Positions 26,641 to 35,490 of a DNA stretch of 64,000 nucleotides are shown here, piece after piece. The first letter of the stretch is position 1; each line of letters begins with the position of its first letter. The DNA is from Anabaena sp. FACHB-1237 (GTDB lineage: Bacteria > Cyanobacteriota > Cyanobacteriia > Cyanobacteriales > Nostocaceae), in assembly GCF_014696225.1 (NCBI RefSeq), contig NZ_JACJPV010000001.1:160845-224844 (forward strand), given 5' to 3'. The notes beneath the pieces are model-generated. The model did not search any database, was not told where the DNA came from, and was given only the letters and a program-made list of their open reading frames with translations. The position numbers were made by a program, and so were the translations under genes.

Positions 26641-28383
26641 ATGCTATTTAATTTTTTTCCAGGTTTTACAGGTTTTACAGGTTTTAAAAGTTATGAATTT
26701 TCTACTCCTGATATAATTCCTAGTTGGTATATAGTTTATGGACATGATGAAAAATTAAACGATATAGCAAAAAATTGTCTTTATCAAAATCAACAATTGG
26801 CAGTTATTTCTCCCTATCAAAATATAGCATTCAGTCCTAATCAAAGATTTATAATTATTGGCGATATTTGGTTAAGCAATAGAACAGAATTATTAAATAC
26901 ATTAACATTAAATCAAGAAAATATTACCAATCAAGAAATAATTGCCCAACTTTGGGAAAAACATCATTCTCAATGTTTAAATTTATTAGTGGGAATGTTT
27001 GCTTTAGTAATTTTCGATAAACAAACTCAAGAATTATGCTTAATAAGAGATCCTATAGGTGGTAAAAATATATATTATACTCTCAATCATAAAACTTGTT
27101 ATATTGCCCCAAAATTAAGAAATCTATCACCTTTTCATCAACATAATATAGATATTATTGCATTACGAGATTATTTATGTTGTGCATTTGTTCCAGGTTC
27201 AAGAACATTATGGAAAAATGTTAAAGAAATACGTCCAGGTACATTGATAAAATTACCATCAGAGCAAATTTTTGAATATTGGCAATTACAGGAAAAAGTG
27301 TTAGATTTTGACCAAGATATAAACTGGTATGGTGAAAAATTGCGAACTTTATTAGAGCAAGTTGTCAAAGAATATTTACCATTAAATCAGCCAGTGGGAG
27401 TATTTTTATCTGGAGGGTTAGACTCTAGTAGTATTACAGCATTAGCGGCAAAATTGCATAATCAAAAAATTCATACTTATTCCATTCATTTTGGTGCAGA
27501 AACTGCTAATGAATTAGAATTTTCTAGTTTAGTTGCAGCACATTGTCAAACAGAACATCATATTTTAGAAATTACTTTTGATGATATGTGGAAACATTTA
27601 TTAGCAACTATGATGTATTTAGATGATCCGATTGGAGATCCTTTAACAGTGCCAAATTTATTAGTAGGAAAATTAGCTAAAAATGATGTGGATGTAATTT
27701 TAAATGGGGAAGGAGGAGATCCTTGTTTTGGTGGTCCTAAAAATCAACCTATGTTAATTAACAGTTTATATGGTTATGTGAATAATCAAGATATTTTATC
27801 AGCTTATTTGATATCTTTTCAAAAATGTGCATCTGATTTGCCACAATTATTAAACCAGGAAATTTGGACAAGTTTAAAAGATGTAGATTCTGTATTTATA
27901 GATGATTTACAGGCAGAGGTTAATTATTTGAATAAGTTCATGATGTTGAATATTAAATTTAAAGGTGCAGATCAGATTTTAACTAAGGTAAATAATTTAA
28001 CACAAGCTAATAATTTGCTAGGGTTATCACCTTTATTTGACCAAAGAATAGTAGATTTTAGTATGCAAATTCTTCCAGAATATAAACTTTCTGGAGTCGA
28101 AGAAAAGGCGGTTTTAAAACAAGCAGTGAGGGATATTTTACCAGAGAAAATTATTTATCGTCCTAAAAGTGGGATGATGGTCCCTGTAAAATTAGGTTTT
28201 CGCAAATATTGGCAAAAACAAGCCAGGAAATTATTATTAGATAAAAATAGTATGATTGCTAATTATATTAATTATGAAGTTTTACACAGTTGGTTAAATT
28301 TTCAAGGTGACATTTGGGGAAGATATGGTGTTAAGCTGTGGTTATTAGTTAGTTTAGAAATTTGGTTACAAGGGAATAAATAA
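26641..28383 (+). CDS. Asparagine synthase-like amidotransferase lacking the glutaminase cysteine
   Basis: A 580-residue two-domain protein. The N-terminal class-II GATase fold is recognisable (FIIIGDIWLSNRTELL, LLVGMFALVIFDK, LCLIRDPIGGKNIYY), but it starts MLFNFFPGFTGFTGFK instead of MCGI, so the nucleophilic Cys is absent. The synthetase domain has the ATP loop SGGLDSSS (257-264) and DDPIGDP (328-334). The pyrophosphate loop reads GEGGDPCFGG where AsnB usually has GEGxDExFGG. It probably activates a carboxylate with ATP but cannot take ammonia from glutamine in the normal way, like beta-lactam synthetases. Substrate unknown. A 9-bp repeat near the 5' end encodes the GFT units. Confidence 0.82.
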   Translation: MLFNFFPGFTGFTGFKSYEFSTPDIIPSWYIVYGHDEKLNDIAKNCLYQNQQLAVISPYQNIAFSPNQRFIIIGDIWLSNRTELLNTLTLNQENITNQEIIAQLWEKHHSQCLNLLVGMFALVIFDKQTQELCLIRDPIGGKNIYYTLNHKTCYIAPKLRNLSPFHQHNIDIIALRDYLCCAFVPGSRTLWKNVKEIRPGTLIKLPSEQIFEYWQLQEKVLDFDQDINWYGEKLRTLLEQVVKEYLPLNQPVGVFLSGGLDSSSITALAAKLHNQKIHTYSIHFGAETANELEFSSLVAAHCQTEHHILEITFDDMWKHLLATMMYLDDPIGDPLTVPNLLVGKLAKNDVDVILNGEGGDPCFGGPKNQPMLINSLYGYVNNQDILSAYLISFQKCASDLPQLLNQEIWTSLKDVDSVFIDDLQAEVNYLNKFMMLNIKFKGADQILTKVNNLTQANNLLGLSPLFDQRIVDFSMQILPEYKLSGVEEKAVLKQAVRDILPEKIIYRPKSGMMVPVKLGFRKYWQKQARKLLLDKNSMIANYINYEVLHSWLNFQGDIWGRYGVKLWLLVSLEIWLQGNK

Positions 28384-28769
28384 ACATTGTAATTAAATAG
28401 GACTTATGCAAGTGTCACACTAAAAAATCTGTAATTAATTTAGAGTGTGGTTTAAAAGTCCTGTAAATCTTAAAATATCAGTAAAAAAATTAAAAAATAG
28501 GCAGGTGGAAAATAATCATCCTATGGGGGCAATTTTTATGGTAGAAATTTAAGCAAAAAGATCCCCGACTTCTTGAAGAAGTCGGGGATCTGTACCTTTG
28601 GTTAGTAAAATAGAATTTTGCCAATCTTCAATATGTTTAATGTAATAGTTCAGTTTGATAAACTTTGAATTTTTCAGACAAACCTAAAATATCACATTTT
28701 GTCATACTTTTGACTAGGTTTATTTCCGTTTCTTTTAGACCAATATTATACAGATTATACTAGTATAAC
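28384..28769. other. Intergenic region with two repeats
   Basis: 386 bp between convergent genes, with no gene. It contains a short decayed MITE-like copy at 28400-28464 (AGGACTTATGCAAGTGTCAC to AAAAGTCCT) and the hairpin repeat at 28559-28591. Confidence 0.6.
28559..28591. repeat. AGATCCCCGACTTC-type hairpin repeat, copy 3
   Basis: A perfect inverted repeat, identical in its arms to copy 2 at 26444, lying between the convergent asparagine-synthase-like and RsmB-like genes. Confidence 0.8.
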
Positions 28770-29768
28770 TCAGGGTGAAATATTTTGGTAAATTGACATG
28801 GATACAATATCATCAGAATCAATCTTTTTACCCTCTCCCAAATTAGTATTTTTAAACAACACTGTAAACGCTCCAGCACCTAATTGATTTTGGGGAAACA
28901 TCCGATAACAAGGAATATTAGTTAAATGGGACTGATAACTAGATAAATGACTAGCCTCCACAGCTTGAAAATGAGGAAATCTTTCTAAAAACCACTCACA
29001 AACCTGCTCATTTTCCTCAGGAGAATAGGTACAAGTCATATAAGCTAAATATCCTTGAGGAGCAACTATTTTAGCCGAATTAGCAATAATTCTTTTCTGA
29101 CGATTAGCACTTTTATTAATCGCAGTAGGATGAAAACATCCCGGTGCTTTTTCTCCTTTAGCTAACAAAGACTGACCAGTACAAGGAGCATCCACAATGA
29201 CTAAATTACTAGTTTCTGCAAATATTTCTCCTAAAACACTAGAATCTCGATTTAACACCACGCTTGAGTGAATTTTACAACGTTTTAAATTAGAAATTAA
29301 CATTCCTAATCTTTTACCAATTACCTCATTACAAATCAGTAAATTAGGTTGAAATAATTTCCAAGCAAATATACTTTTACCACCAGGAGCAGCACACATA
29401 TCAAAAATCATCGGTACTTTTTCAGAATTTTCAGCAATAGTTAACAAAATCCCAGCTGAAAATACTGAAGAAAAATCTAAACAATAAAAGTATCCTTGAT
29501 GGTGGAGGGGATGTTGACCTGGTTTTTCTCCCAGTAGTAAACGGTTAACAAATTGCGGTTGCCAAACTAATGGCGTTAATGCTGGAAAAGGTATTTGTTC
29601 TGATTGATTTTCACACCAGATAATGCACGCCGAAAAAGGTTGAGGATGAACTAAAGCCTCAATAAATTTGGCTTGCTCATTGTCATTTGTAAATAAACGA
29701 CGAGCCACTTTCAATAATAAATTTGAAGGCTGTACAAAGGGTTTTTCTGAAGGTTTTTGCATATACAT
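28770..29768 (-). CDS. RsmB/NOP2-family rRNA or tRNA cytosine-C5 methyltransferase
   Basis: The start MYMQKPSEKPFVQPSNLLLK (29768) gives 333 residues; the frame is open to 29900 but would overlap the divergent gene. Motif I is FDMCAAPGGKSIFAW, motif IV is VDAPCTGQSLL and motif VI is YMTCTYSPEENEQV. The Cys in TCTYS is the catalytic nucleophile and that in APCTG helps release. This is the m5C RNA methyltransferase fold. It is short, without an extra N-terminal NusB domain. RNA target not deducible. The start lies 24 bp from that of the divergent DUF2157 gene. Confidence 0.85.
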   Translation of the reverse strand: MYMQKPSEKPFVQPSNLLLKVARRLFTNDNEQAKFIEALVHPQPFSACIIWCENQSEQIPFPALTPLVWQPQFVNRLLLGEKPGQHPLHHQGYFYCLDFSSVFSAGILLTIAENSEKVPMIFDMCAAPGGKSIFAWKLFQPNLLICNEVIGKRLGMLISNLKRCKIHSSVVLNRDSSVLGEIFAETSNLVIVDAPCTGQSLLAKGEKAPGCFHPTAINKSANRQKRIIANSAKIVAPQGYLAYMTCTYSPEENEQVCEWFLERFPHFQAVEASHLSSYQSHLTNIPCYRMFPQNQLGAGAFTVLFKNTNLGEGKKIDSDDIVSMSIYQNISP

Positions 29769-29792
29769 CTTACCTATTACACTGGAGAGGTC

Positions 29793-31265
29793 ATGATCTT
29801 TAATAATTTTCACCGAAAATTGCGCCAAGAAGCACAACTTTGGCGCGATGAGGGCATTATAAACTCTTCCCAATATGAACACATCGCTAACCGCTATCAA
29901 TTTAATAAATTGGAAGAGTCCACTGGTGATAGTTTTAGCATGATTGCTATTCTGGTTGGTGGAATTTTATTAGTTTTAGGAGTAATTACCCTTGTAAGTG
30001 CAAATTGGCAAGGGTGGTCACGGGAAGTTAAGTTTATCTTATTAATGAGTTTGTTTCTGTCCACTGCTATTACTGGTTTTTTAACGTGGAGAGAACCAAA
30101 ATTAGCTCTTGCTCAAGGAAAAAAAAACCAGGAGGGTAAACGCTTTTTAGGGGAAGCATTATTAATTCTGAGTGCTTTGATTTTAGGAGCAACTTTGTTT
30201 TTAATGGGGCAAATATTTAATATTAATGCTTCAGGTTCTGAGCTATTTTTAGCTTGGGGGTTTGGTGTTTTAGTCATGGCTTATAGTCTTGCTCTCAATT
30301 CTTTGGGAATTATGGCTATTATTTTAATCCAAATTGGTTATTGGTTAGGATTAGATGATTTATGGTCTTCTCCTGATAATTTAACTTGGGCAAAATTGGC
30401 TGTTAGACATATGCCTTTATTATCATGGTTGTTATTTGTTCCCTTGGCCTATATCTGTCGCTCAAGATGGATTTTTGGTCTAGGTGTAGTGGCGTTTATT
30501 TTCTCTTTACAATATAATCTCAGACCTTTACCTCTGTTGACTTTTTCTGATGTTGTTCCTTGGGTAGCTTCCTTTTCTTTAGTTTTACCTCCGGCTTTAT
30601 TATGGAGTTATGATGATCTCCTATTTCCTACTATTAATTATCGGTTGTTTAAACCTTTGTCCCGGAATTTAGGTTTGATTTGTTTTGGTGTGATATTTTA
30701 TTTATTGTCTTTCCGGTGGCAATGGCAAGGTTTAGAGTATAATTATTATAATCCTAATAATTTTGCTAATATTTTTCGCTCTTTACCTATTATTGATTTA
30801 GGTATTCTCAGTGGTTTAGCAGTGTTACAATGGTTGTTTTTTGTCCGTCATCGCAATAGTCCACCCAGTCGAGAGGTATTTTTTAAAATTGCTATTATTA
30901 CCACTTTTCTAGGGTTTATTCTAGTTACTCCTTTTTGGCATCAAGCTATTACCAGAATTACTGAATTGGGAATTTTTATTTTCAATGTTTTATTAATTAC
31001 GTTAGCTTGGGGTTTGATTCAAGAAGGTTTAAAGTTACGTCAACGGGGCTATTTTTGGTGTGGTATTCTGTTATTTACTCTGCAAATTATCAGCCGAGTT
31101 CTAGAGTATAATACTGATGTGTTGTTTAAGTCTTTAGTTTTTCTTACCTGTGGTTATTGTCTCATTGCTGCTGGGTTATGGTTTGAAAAACGGTTATCTT
31201 CTGCTAGAAAATCTAATGGTGGTAATGGTGGTAATGGTGGTAATACATATAATACTAATAAGTAG
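29793..31265 (+). CDS. DUF2157 membrane protein
   Basis: I start it at MIFNNFHRKLRQEAQLWRDE (29793), giving 490 residues. The cytoplasmic N-terminal DUF2157 motif (EGIINSSQYEHIANRYQFNK) precedes about 12 hydrophobic segments, with FSMIAILVGGILLVLGVITL and ILGATLFLMGQIFNI typical of the family. The C-terminal tail is a Gly-Asn repeat (GGNGGNGGN) from a GGTGGTAAT DNA repeat. The next gene encodes a GDYXXLXY protein, the usual partner of DUF2157. Role unknown, presumably envelope-related. Confidence 0.85.
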   Translation: MIFNNFHRKLRQEAQLWRDEGIINSSQYEHIANRYQFNKLEESTGDSFSMIAILVGGILLVLGVITLVSANWQGWSREVKFILLMSLFLSTAITGFLTWREPKLALAQGKKNQEGKRFLGEALLILSALILGATLFLMGQIFNINASGSELFLAWGFGVLVMAYSLALNSLGIMAIILIQIGYWLGLDDLWSSPDNLTWAKLAVRHMPLLSWLLFVPLAYICRSRWIFGLGVVAFIFSLQYNLRPLPLLTFSDVVPWVASFSLVLPPALLWSYDDLLFPTINYRLFKPLSRNLGLICFGVIFYLLSFRWQWQGLEYNYYNPNNFANIFRSLPIIDLGILSGLAVLQWLFFVRHRNSPPSREVFFKIAIITTFLGFILVTPFWHQAITRITELGIFIFNVLLITLAWGLIQEGLKLRQRGYFWCGILLFTLQIISRVLEYNTDVLFKSLVFLTCGYCLIAAGLWFEKRLSSARKSNGGNGGNGGNTYNTNK

Positions 31266-31404
31266 TTTGTAAGGTGCGTCACATACTAAGTATTTATCTA
31301 TTCACGTAATATTTACTGTATGACGCACCCTACAACTATTAAATAATCTCTGCGGATAAATTCCTAGCTGAGTTCACATTAACAATTATTAGTTAATTTA
31401 TCTT

Positions 31405-32229
31405 ATGGAAAGTAAAAAGCCTGAAACCAATAAAACTTTAACTCCAGAAATGGAATTTTCCGAAAAGTTGACTTTTCGTGATTATTTAATTGCTATGGAA
31501 CAAAAGGAAAATAAACCTTTACCTATTTGGCGTTTGGTTGCACCTTTGTTATTGCAAGTGGGGTTAATTTTGGCTGTACCTACTCAAGCAATGTACACCG
31601 ATGTTACGGGTAAAACTGTGATTTTACAAACTACTTCTGTGAATGCTGATGATATTTTGTTGGGTAATTCTTTAAATTTGAATTATGATATTGATCGTCC
31701 TCAAGTTTTGCGAAAATTACCAGGTTGGAATGAATGGGTAACTAAAAATTCTCTGAGAAATAGACAAATAAATCCAGGTAGTACTTTGTATTTGATTTTA
31801 CAGGAACAGCGATTTTCTAATAACAGCAATACTGTTATTTCTGATGATATGGATAGTGATTTTTCTAATGAAAATACCAGGCAAAATACTAGGAATATTT
31901 TCAGAAATAACCTCAGAAATAATCAAGGAAATAGCAATTTACCAAGGGTTTGGCGACCTGTGCGGGTAAGTAGTAATCTGCCTAATAATTTATCAAATAA
32001 TCAGGTGGCTTTGAAGGGTCGTTATCAGGGTGGTTATATTAATTATGGACTAGACAATTATTATTTATCTGACCAGGAAAAACGACAAATAAATAATAAT
32101 CTGGCGCAGGTTCAAGATAATGAAAATGGCAGAATTGACCCTATTTTGGTGAAGATTAAGGTTGATCCTCAAGGTAATGCTGCACCTATGAGTATGTGGA
32201 TAGGCGATCGCAATTATCGTTTTGAGTAG
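31405..32229 (+). CDS. GDYXXLXY-domain protein
   Basis: A 274-residue protein with one membrane segment (APLLLQVGLILAVPTQAMYT, about 45-65) and an exported-looking remainder. ALKGRYQGGYINYGLDNYYL replaces the family's GDYxxLxY motif, with the Asp changed to Arg, and DPILVKIKVDPQGNAAPM follows. It has an Asn-rich insert (about 135-200) in which NNLRNNQGNSNLP-type runs dominate. It lies 140 bp after the DUF2157 gene on the same strand, the standard pairing. Function unknown. Confidence 0.78.
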   Translation: MESKKPETNKTLTPEMEFSEKLTFRDYLIAMEQKENKPLPIWRLVAPLLLQVGLILAVPTQAMYTDVTGKTVILQTTSVNADDILLGNSLNLNYDIDRPQVLRKLPGWNEWVTKNSLRNRQINPGSTLYLILQEQRFSNNSNTVISDDMDSDFSNENTRQNTRNIFRNNLRNNQGNSNLPRVWRPVRVSSNLPNNLSNNQVALKGRYQGGYINYGLDNYYLSDQEKRQINNNLAQVQDNENGRIDPILVKIKVDPQGNAAPMSMWIGDRNYRFE

Positions 32230-32284
32230 TTAGCTATTAGCTATCAGTTGTCAGCAGTCAAGACCGACTGGGAATAAATTCCTG

Positions 32285-32436
32285 TGTCTTATAGCAAAAG
32301 TCATCTAAAGATGACTCAAATAACTAAATTTTCAAATTATTTAGTTTACTTTGGTAAAATGCAAGCTATTAGCCTGGAAATAAATTTCCAGGCGGGCGCG
32401 TCAGTCAAACAACTAAACCATCTGTAGCTTAAACCC
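32285..32436. repeat. Degenerate MITE-like element
   Basis: Contains AAAGTCATCTAAAGATGACT, TTAGTTTACTTTGGTAAA, then CCTGGAAATAAATTTCCAGG and ends CCATCTGTAGCTTA. Related scraps occur at about 17100-17225, 54590-54720 and 61905-62010 (ACAGATAGCTTATTTG, TTTACTAAAGTAAACT). No coding capacity. Confidence 0.5.
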
Positions 32437-32446
32437 CTACTGAATC

Positions 32447-34273
32447 CTATTCAATTTTCAAATTAAATGGTAAACGGGTATAAACTCCTTGAGGATCATT
32501 CATTTTCTGTAAAATATTCAATTCTTCTTGTAATTTTATTACTTCTTTCATCATAGGATGATTACCGGAAGATGTACTTTTTATTATCCTTAATTTAGCC
32601 TGATTTTTATCTAAATCTTTGCCAAATAAACGCTCTGTAAATGAGTTAAATTCTGGATATTCTTCTATTTCCCAATCATTACCTAATTTCGCTTCTTTGG
32701 CTGCATATTTAATCGCTACATCTAAGCCTCCAATATCATCAACTAAGCCAATTTCTTTGGCTGCTGCACCTGACCAAACTCTTCCTTGGGCAATTTCTGC
32801 TACTTTTTGAATCGGCAATTTTCGCCCTTGAGCAACTTTTTGTAAAAACATATAATAAATACGATTTACACTACGTTGATATAATGCTATTTCTTGGGCA
32901 GATTTCGGACGTGCTGCTGTTTGTGTATCTGCATATTGCGCTGTTTTTACAGAATCCCAAGTAATACCATTATTTTTACCTAATTCTTGACCATTTAATA
33001 ATAATCCAAACACACCTATAGAACCCGTAATGGTGTTAGATTCGGCAAAAATGCGATTTGAGTCAGTGGCAATCCAATAACCCCCAGATGCGGCTACATC
33101 ACCCATGGAAACTATCACGGGTTTCACTTGACGAGTTAATTTAATTTCTCGCTGCATAATTTCTGAAGCGGTAGCACTACCTCCAGGACTATTAATTCTT
33201 AAAATTACGGATTTAATGTTTTTATCTTGACGAATTTTACTGAATATTTTGGCATAGCGATCGCCCCCAATTTCTCCATCATCTCCTCTACCATCTACTA
33301 TTTCTCCTTCTGCATAAACTACAGCAATTTTATTATCTGATTCTTGATTTACTCCTAATGGTTTTCCTGGTACTTCTGCATATTCTACCAGGCTAATTTT
33401 CTCGTATGTTTTATCTTTAACATTTTTCCCTGTTAATTTTTTCAAATCATTAATTACTTGATCTTGATACGCCACTTGATCTACTAAACCGTTACTTTTT
33501 GCTTGACTTGCTTCTAATATTGCTTGACTATCAGCGATCGCTTGCAATTTATCGGCGGGAATTTGCCGACTCTTACCTACATCTGTCCGCCATTTTCCCC
33601 ACACATCATCTAATAATTTTTGTGTTTGTTCTCTATTTTCGGGACTCAATTTATCAAGTACAAATGGTTCTACTGCTCCCTTAAATTTTCCTACTCTAAT
33701 CACTTGTACACCAATACCATATTTTTTTAATGCTCCCGTTAAAAACATTGGTTGGGAACTTAAACCATTTACTTCCATAGCTCCCACAGGATTAATTATC
33801 ACTTGATTTGCTACAGAACTTAAATAATATTCCTGTTCACTCCAATTCGTATTATAAGCAATAATTTTTTTGCCTCTAGCGCGAAATCTTTCTAAAGCCT
33901 CCCGAATTTCTTTTAAGGAAGCATAACCAACTCCTCCGCGACTATTTCCAGATATATAAATACCAACAATACGTTTATCATTACTAGCTTTATCAATACT
34001 TTCCACTACTTTTCTCAGACTAATTTCATCTTCTTCTACACCACTTAAAGTTTTTTCCAAAAATTTACTATCATCCGGTTTACTATCAGTAATTTTCATT
34101 CCTAAATCAAATAACATAACTGATTTATCTTTCACTACTGGAGCTTTACTTTCAGAATTAGCAGCTAGTATTACTAATACTAATAATCCTAAAAAACCAA
34201 TACCAGAAAAAATAGTTAATCCCAGTAAACTGCCAATTAAACTTGCAAAAGTTTGTTTCAAAAAATTATTCAT
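32447..34273 (-). CDS. sppA: Signal peptide peptidase SppA, 67-kDa type
   Basis: A 608-residue membrane-anchored serine protease with tandem crotonase-like domains, which degrades cleaved signal peptides. The N-terminal membrane anchor is at about 12-37. The catalytic lysine is in VGKFKGAVEPF (Lys198, matching E. coli Lys209) and the nucleophile is Ser396 in MGDVAASGGYW. Gly-rich INSPGGSATASE precedes it. In cyanobacteria SppA also helps acclimation to light by trimming antenna proteins. It begins 32 bp after the fni gene on the same strand, so it is likely a two-gene operon. Confidence 0.95.
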   Translation of the reverse strand: MNNFLKQTFASLIGSLLGLTIFSGIGFLGLLVLVILAANSESKAPVVKDKSVMLFDLGMKITDSKPDDSKFLEKTLSGVEEDEISLRKVVESIDKASNDKRIVGIYISGNSRGGVGYASLKEIREALERFRARGKKIIAYNTNWSEQEYYLSSVANQVIINPVGAMEVNGLSSQPMFLTGALKKYGIGVQVIRVGKFKGAVEPFVLDKLSPENREQTQKLLDDVWGKWRTDVGKSRQIPADKLQAIADSQAILEASQAKSNGLVDQVAYQDQVINDLKKLTGKNVKDKTYEKISLVEYAEVPGKPLGVNQESDNKIAVVYAEGEIVDGRGDDGEIGGDRYAKIFSKIRQDKNIKSVILRINSPGGSATASEIMQREIKLTRQVKPVIVSMGDVAASGGYWIATDSNRIFAESNTITGSIGVFGLLLNGQELGKNNGITWDSVKTAQYADTQTAARPKSAQEIALYQRSVNRIYYMFLQKVAQGRKLPIQKVAEIAQGRVWSGAAAKEIGLVDDIGGLDVAIKYAAKEAKLGNDWEIEEYPEFNSFTERLFGKDLDKNQAKLRIIKSTSSGNHPMMKEVIKLQEELNILQKMNDPQGVYTRLPFNLKIE

Positions 34274-34305
34274 GGTTAATTCATGATCCAGTGCAAAAGT
34301 GAAAT

Positions 34306-35361
34306 TTAGTAATTACCAATTTTGTATAAATTCGGATATTGTTTGAATTGATACAAGCTACTACTAGCTGTACAGAATAGTACCGTAGTAATTTCGGCAA
34401 TTAATATCTCTGTTAATTCTATAATATTTGCTTGGGATACAGCTGCTGCTTGTAAAAAAGGCATAGCTAACCCAGCGATATCTGCCCCTAAAGCTATAGC
34501 TTTAGCCACATCTAAGCCATTGCGTAAACCTCCAGAAGCAATTAAAGGGATCTGGGGAGCGATCGACCTTACACTAATAATACATTCTGCTGTGGGTATT
34601 CCCCAATCTCCAAAGGTTTTACCTAACCTTCTCTGTAACGCAGTTTCTGCCCTTTCACTCTCTACCAATGCCCAGGAAGTACCCCCTGCACCAGCAACAT
34701 CAATAGCTTTTACACCAGCCATGATTAATTGCGCCGCCATATCTCCAGAAATACCATTACCTACCTCTTTAGCAATCACAGGCACGGGTAATTGTTGGCA
34801 TAATTTTGATATTTTCTCCAATAAACCCCGAAAATTGACATCGCCTCTAGGTTGTATAAACTCTTGCAAAGGATTAATATGTAAAATTAGCGCGTCTGCT
34901 TCTAAAATATCAATGATTTTTAAACATTCATCCACCCCATATTTATAATTAAGTTGTACCGCCCCTAAATTAGCCAATAATAACACATCTGGCGCGTATT
35001 TTCGCATAGCAAAAGTATCCGCAACTTCCGGTTTTTCAATGATTATACGTTGTGAACCTACACCCATAGCTAACTTATATTCTTGTGCTACTTCTGCTAA
35101 CCTACGGTTAATCACTCCTGCTTTTTCAGTACCTCCAGTCATCGAAGAGATTAATAAAGGCGCGCCTAAATATTTTCCTAAAAATGTTGTACTAATATCA
35201 ATATCTTCGCGGTTTAATTCGGGTAAACAAACATGATCAAAACGATATTTTTCCAAACCAGTAGTTATTTCTGAAGATTGTACATTATCTTCTAAACAAA
35301 TGCGAATATGATCAGCTTTACGGTTTTGTGTTTCTAAGAAAATGGTGGTATTATCTATCAT
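34306..35361 (-). CDS. fni: Type 2 isopentenyl-diphosphate delta-isomerase
   Basis: A 351-residue FMN enzyme that interconverts IPP and DMAPP at the end of the MEP pathway and so feeds carotenoid, chlorophyll phytol and quinone synthesis. Motifs are [11 protein letters not shown] at the start, [59 protein letters not shown] and [11 protein letters not shown] for FMN and substrate binding, and [20 protein letters not shown] near the end. Full length. Upstream of sppA with a 32-bp gap. Confidence 0.96.
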   Translation of the reverse strand: MIDNTTIFLETQNRKADHIRICLEDNVQSSEITTGLEKYRFDHVCLPELNREDIDISTTFLGKYLGAPLLISSMTGGTEKAGVINRRLAEVAQEYKLAMGVGSQRIIIEKPEVADTFAMRKYAPDVLLLANLGAVQLNYKYGVDECLKIIDILEADALILHINPLQEFIQPRGDVNFRGLLEKISKLCQQLPVPVIAKEVGNGISGDMAAQLIMAGVKAIDVAGAGGTSWALVESERAETALQRRLGKTFGDWGIPTAECIISVRSIAPQIPLIASGGLRNGLDVAKAIALGADIAGLAMPFLQAAAVSQANIIELTEILIAEITTVLFCTASSSLYQFKQYPNLYKIGNY

Positions 35362-35490
35362 AAATAATCCTCGACAGTAACTTTATTTGTAGTGCTGGCA
35401 TCTTGGCTGCTAATATTCATAATATCATTTTTCTTAGTTGACTACTGAAAACTGAAAAACAATTACAGAAATTAACCACTTTTTTACACC

